From positions 1 through 64,000 of the forward strand of contig JABTUS010000006.1 of NCBI GenBank assembly GCA_015075305.1: a stretch of DNA of 64,000 bases, written 5' to 3'. Under the pieces are notes generated by a model, which was given only the letters and a program-made list of their open reading frames with translations, was not told where the DNA came from and did not search any database. This stretch comes from Opitutaceae bacterium (GTDB taxonomy: Bacteria > Verrucomicrobiota > Verrucomicrobiia > Opitutales > Opitutaceae). This document shows positions 61,000 to 64,000 of the stretch, piece after piece (position 1 is the stretch's first letter; every line of letters begins with the position of its first letter). The translations under genes and the position numbers were made by a program.

Positions 61000-63915
61000 A
61001 TGAAGCGAATCAATCATGCCGTTCCAACCCGCATCCTTGGAGGATGCCTGCTTGCGATTGCCTGCTGCCTGCCTGCCCACGGACAGGCGGCGGCCACCAC
61101 CACCACGGACAGGAGGGATGATGATGAGGTGATCAAGCTTTCGCCCTTTGAGGTTCGACCGGATGAAGATGTGGGCTACCAGGCCGCGAACACCACTTCC
61201 GGCAGCCGCCTCAACACGAGTCTGAAGGACACGGCGGCGTCGATTTCCGTTTTTACGCCGGAATTCCTGTCCGACATCGCGGCGACGAGCGTGACGGACA
61301 TGCTCGCGTTTGCCACAAATGCGGAACTCAATGCGGGCGACTCCGAGGGATCCGGCTTCAACAATCCCCGGGACTTCAATTCCCGGGGTGGGGAGCCCTT
61401 CCGCATTCGCGGCATTCCGGCCAATGTGTCCACCGATTATGTGGCGACAGCGATCCCTCAGGATCTGTACAATATCGAGCGGGCCGAGGTGGCCTCGGGG
61501 GCCAACTCGATCCTCTTTGGTTCCGGTGACGCTGGCGGCATCGTGGCGCTTTCCACAAAGAAGGCGCGTGTGAACAAGAACCGGTATGTCGGGCAGATGC
61601 AGGCGAGTTCGTGGGACTCCTGGCGCTATTCGACCGACCTGAACCAGGTCCTCATTCCGCGAAAGCTGGCCGTCCGAGTGAATGGACTCTACGAAGACGC
61701 AGAAACCTGGCGGACGTTTGAATACAACAAGCAAAAGCGCTACACGGCAGGCCTGACGTACAAGCCCTTTGAATCGACGACGATCTCAGCGTCCTATGAG
61801 GATGGCCTGACCAACCAGAGCGTTGGCCTTCGCTGGAATGTGACTGACCAGTACAGCGTATGGAACGCGACTGGGCGCACGGTCACCGACGTGCTTCCGA
61901 CGCCGGCGGCCAATGCGCAGGCAGTCGGCCTCGTGGCATTCAATGCCAACCAGCGCTTCACATTCTACACGCAGGACGGGATTGTCACGAATCTGCGCCA
62001 GAAGATCCAGACCACGATCGCTCCAAAGCCTGCGAGCACGCTACTTCCCCTGTCCGTCTTCCCGATCACGGTGAATTGGGCGGGACCCGACGTGTATCTG
62101 AAGCGAGACTTCAACAACGGCCAGATCGTGGTCGACCAGGCGGTTGGTGATCGAATCGCACTGCAGGCGGGTTACTACCGCAATTACACTGACGCCAGGG
62201 CGCGGACGTTTTTCTACAACAGCAACAACATGGATCTCTACGGAGATCCCAACAAGAACATCCCCGCATCGAGTGGCACCGGGACGATTGTCAATCCGCG
62301 AGCGGGTCAGCTGTATCTCGAGTCGAATCAACGCGGAGACTACACGACCACGGAGAACGAGGTTTATCGGTTCACCGGAGTCTACGAACTTGATGCGAAG
62401 AAGCTGGGCACCCACCGCATTGCGGCGCTCTATGAGAGTGCGGTGACGGATCAGCATACCTGGACTGATCGGGAGATCCTGGTGAAGCAGGACAATTCGC
62501 CCGTGCAGAATGTGACCGCCCCCGAGAATGCCCAGAACTCGGTCTGGCGGCGCAATTACATCACTGAAGGCAACTATTCAACCTATGCGCTCCATGGCCT
62601 CTATGCGCCGATCACTCCGTTCTCCTACCTGGGCAACACCCTTTCCGGCCGGACGGTCACGACCGGCGAGCTGATATCACGCAAGGACATCTCGAGCTAC
62701 GTCATTGCCGCGCAGAGCACTTGGATGAATCGCCCCAGCGCAACCTGGTTCAGGCGGCTGACCTCAACGCTCGGATACCGTGAGGACCAGATCAAGTATT
62801 TCGACACGACCTCGGGCCGCGTGGCGGCTGACGATCCGCGCATTGCTTCCGGCGAGCGCATCCGGAACGAGGTGACGGCGCTGCCCGGATTCAACGAGAA
62901 CGACATCAAGGCGACAACACTGACGGCGGGAGCTGTGCTGGCATTGAACAATCGGCTTTCACTGCTTTACAATCGCTCCAACAATATCGGCGCCCCGCGT
63001 TTCGACAGGCGCATACTTCCGGACGGACGCATTCCGCCCACGCCGGAGGGGAAGAACTGGGAGGCGGGCGTCATGATCGACCTGCTCGGTGACGACCGTT
63101 ACTTTGCGCGCATCAACTATTTTGACACATCCCAGATCGGCGATGCGGCGGTTTCACCCAGTGGAGCCGTGACGAACGCCACTGCGCTGGGACGCTCTCA
63201 GACGCTCGAGATTCTTGCGGAGTTTGTTCGCGTCGGTCGGATGACCCAGGCCGAGGCGGACAAACAGGGATTCAACTGGAATGCCGCAATCATCGATACC
63301 GCGACGCATGGTTTCGAGGTGGAGTTCGTTGGGAATCCAACGCCCAACTGGACGTTTCGCGCCAACTACTCGCACAGCCTTCGCGACCGCGAGAACTTCT
63401 TCGTGGAGGGCCGCACGTTCTTCACGGCCAAGTTTGAGGAGTGGCGAAAGCTGGCCGCAGGGAACCCAGCCCTGCAGGCCTTTTTGGAGTCGCGCATCAC
63501 GACGATCCAGGACGACGAGATCGACGGCCGGGCTGCGGCCCAGGAGCAGGGCTTTGGCAACATCCCGCACAAGGTCAATGCGGTCAGCCGCTATGCATTC
63601 ACCAACGGAACGCTCAAGGGCGCGTTTTTAGGCGGCGCTGTGCGCTACCAGAGCAAGGTTTTCTCCCAGACGGACACGGTTACCGGCCGCGACTACTACG
63701 CCAACGAGTCGATCTACGCGGATGCCTTTGCGGGCTACAAGTTCCGACCCTCATGGTTGCGCAAGGCCCAGCTGACGCTTCAGCTCAACATACGCAACCT
63801 GACAAACTCCTACCTCGTCACGACGGCACGCTGGAATGCGGATTTCAGCGGACCGCGCCGCCTGTATGTGCGTGATCCGCGTTCGTTCCGGCTGACGGGC
63901 ACTCTTGAATTTTAA
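61000..63915 (+). CDS. TonB-dependent receptor
   Basis: A 971-residue outer-membrane receptor. The signal peptide (RILGGCLLAIACCLPAHG, cleavage near QAAA) is followed by a TonB-box-like DDDEVIKLSPFEVRPDEDVG. The plug has VTDMLAFATNAELNAGDSEG, IERAEVASGANSILFGSGDAGG, and the barrel ends in FRLTGTLEF. It belongs to the same Verrucomicrobia receptor group as the one at 17250 (shared FGxGDxGG plug motif). The next coding sequence starts six bases after its stop. Divergence from the CehA-like gene and proximity to a LacI gene suggest sugar-type control. Confidence 0.9.
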   Translation: MKRINHAVPTRILGGCLLAIACCLPAHGQAAATTTTDRRDDDEVIKLSPFEVRPDEDVGYQAANTTSGSRLNTSLKDTAASISVFTPEFLSDIAATSVTDMLAFATNAELNAGDSEGSGFNNPRDFNSRGGEPFRIRGIPANVSTDYVATAIPQDLYNIERAEVASGANSILFGSGDAGGIVALSTKKARVNKNRYVGQMQASSWDSWRYSTDLNQVLIPRKLAVRVNGLYEDAETWRTFEYNKQKRYTAGLTYKPFESTTISASYEDGLTNQSVGLRWNVTDQYSVWNATGRTVTDVLPTPAANAQAVGLVAFNANQRFTFYTQDGIVTNLRQKIQTTIAPKPASTLLPLSVFPITVNWAGPDVYLKRDFNNGQIVVDQAVGDRIALQAGYYRNYTDARARTFFYNSNNMDLYGDPNKNIPASSGTGTIVNPRAGQLYLESNQRGDYTTTENEVYRFTGVYELDAKKLGTHRIAALYESAVTDQHTWTDREILVKQDNSPVQNVTAPENAQNSVWRRNYITEGNYSTYALHGLYAPITPFSYLGNTLSGRTVTTGELISRKDISSYVIAAQSTWMNRPSATWFRRLTSTLGYREDQIKYFDTTSGRVAADDPRIASGERIRNEVTALPGFNENDIKATTLTAGAVLALNNRLSLLYNRSNNIGAPRFDRRILPDGRIPPTPEGKNWEAGVMIDLLGDDRYFARINYFDTSQIGDAAVSPSGAVTNATALGRSQTLEILAEFVRVGRMTQAEADKQGFNWNAAIIDTATHGFEVEFVGNPTPNWTFRANYSHSLRDRENFFVEGRTFFTAKFEEWRKLAAGNPALQAFLESRITTIQDDEIDGRAAAQEQGFGNIPHKVNAVSRYAFTNGTLKGAFLGGAVRYQSKVFSQTDTVTGRDYYANESIYADAFAGYKFRPSWLRKAQLTLQLNIRNLTNSYLVTTARWNADFSGPRRLYVRDPRSFRLTGTLEF

Positions 63916-63921
63916 TCGAAC

Positions 63922-64000
63922 ATGAGCCGTCGCCTTGCAGTTCTCTGGTGCCTCCTCCTGGCGGCGGCTGCCGCGCTGTCCGCCCGTCAGCCCAATGTCA
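63922..64000 (+). CDS. Exported protein, N-terminus only, probably a sulfatase (3' end outside window)
   Basis: The ATG at 63922, six bases after the receptor stop, opens a frame that begins with a signal peptide (SRRLAVLWCLLLAAAAALSA) and reaches RQPNV at the window edge. Sulfatases in this window have the same signal-(K/R)-PN-(I/V) start, so a sulfatase is my best guess. Too little is visible to be certain. It should be co-transcribed with the receptor. Confidence 0.5.
   Translation, partial: MSRRLAVLWCLLLAAAAALSARQPNV

Overview
The window looks like chromosome of a heterotrophic verrucomicrobium close to Opitutaceae. I infer this from high GC, several large TonB-dependent receptors without SusD partners, many secreted sulfatases, a PVC-type membrane-bound dehydrogenase with a C-terminal cytochrome c, DUF1080, LacI-controlled sugar loci, and a VPDGG-type C-terminal sorting signal. 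No rRNA or species marker is present, so the placement rests on gene content.

Region 1 (1-7260) is the right end of a defence-type island: the C-terminal part of an SNF2-family helicase, an Eco57I-type adenine methyltransferase, a DUF6577/AbiEi-like domain and an AbiEii-like nucleotidyltransferase. It abuts the 3' end of a tRNA-Glu. The methyltransferase frame breaks near 5035 and the nucleotidyltransferase N-terminus is interrupted by a stop, so the locus is either decaying or carries assembly errors. tRNA-Glu and a divergent tRNA-Arg mark the boundary with ordinary chromosome.

Region 2 (7675-21442, all minus strand) reads as a beta-1,2-glucan (sophoro-oligosaccharide) utilisation locus: LacI regulator, TonB-dependent receptor, GH94 oligoglucan phosphorylase, GH3 beta-glucosidase, GPH-family symporter and a secreted GH144-type endo-beta-1,2-glucanase. 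Two LacI-type palindromes lie upstream of the receptor and a strong terminator separates the receptor from the enzyme operon. A Tat-exported amidohydrolase precedes lacI.

Region 3 (22408-28583) holds a 5'-truncated ClC channel fused against the end of a UDP-galactopyranose mutase gene, a GT2 glycosyltransferase, and two housekeeping genes on the other strand (metG, isochorismate synthase).

Region 4 (28619-40961) is a catabolic block of exported proteins: DUF1080, a ceramidase-like hydrolase, a PVC dehydrogenase-cytochrome, three sulfatases and a Tat-exported Gfo/Idh/MocA oxidoreductase. It probably serves breakdown of sulfated glycans.

Region 5 (41159-49477) carries a cell-surface signalling set (ECF sigma, FecR anti-sigma, STN-bearing receptor) converging on a second receptor.

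Region 6 (49686-55240) has a rhombosortase with its adjacent rhombotail lipoprotein, a LysR regulator, a DUF6544 protein, a VPDGG-sorted protein, an RHS remnant, and an array of 68-bp palindrome-rich repeats.

Region 7 (55415-64000) contains a GH51-like hydrolase, a LacI regulator with a CehA/McbA-type PHP hydrolase, a fourth receptor, and the first residues of another exported protein, probably a sulfatase.
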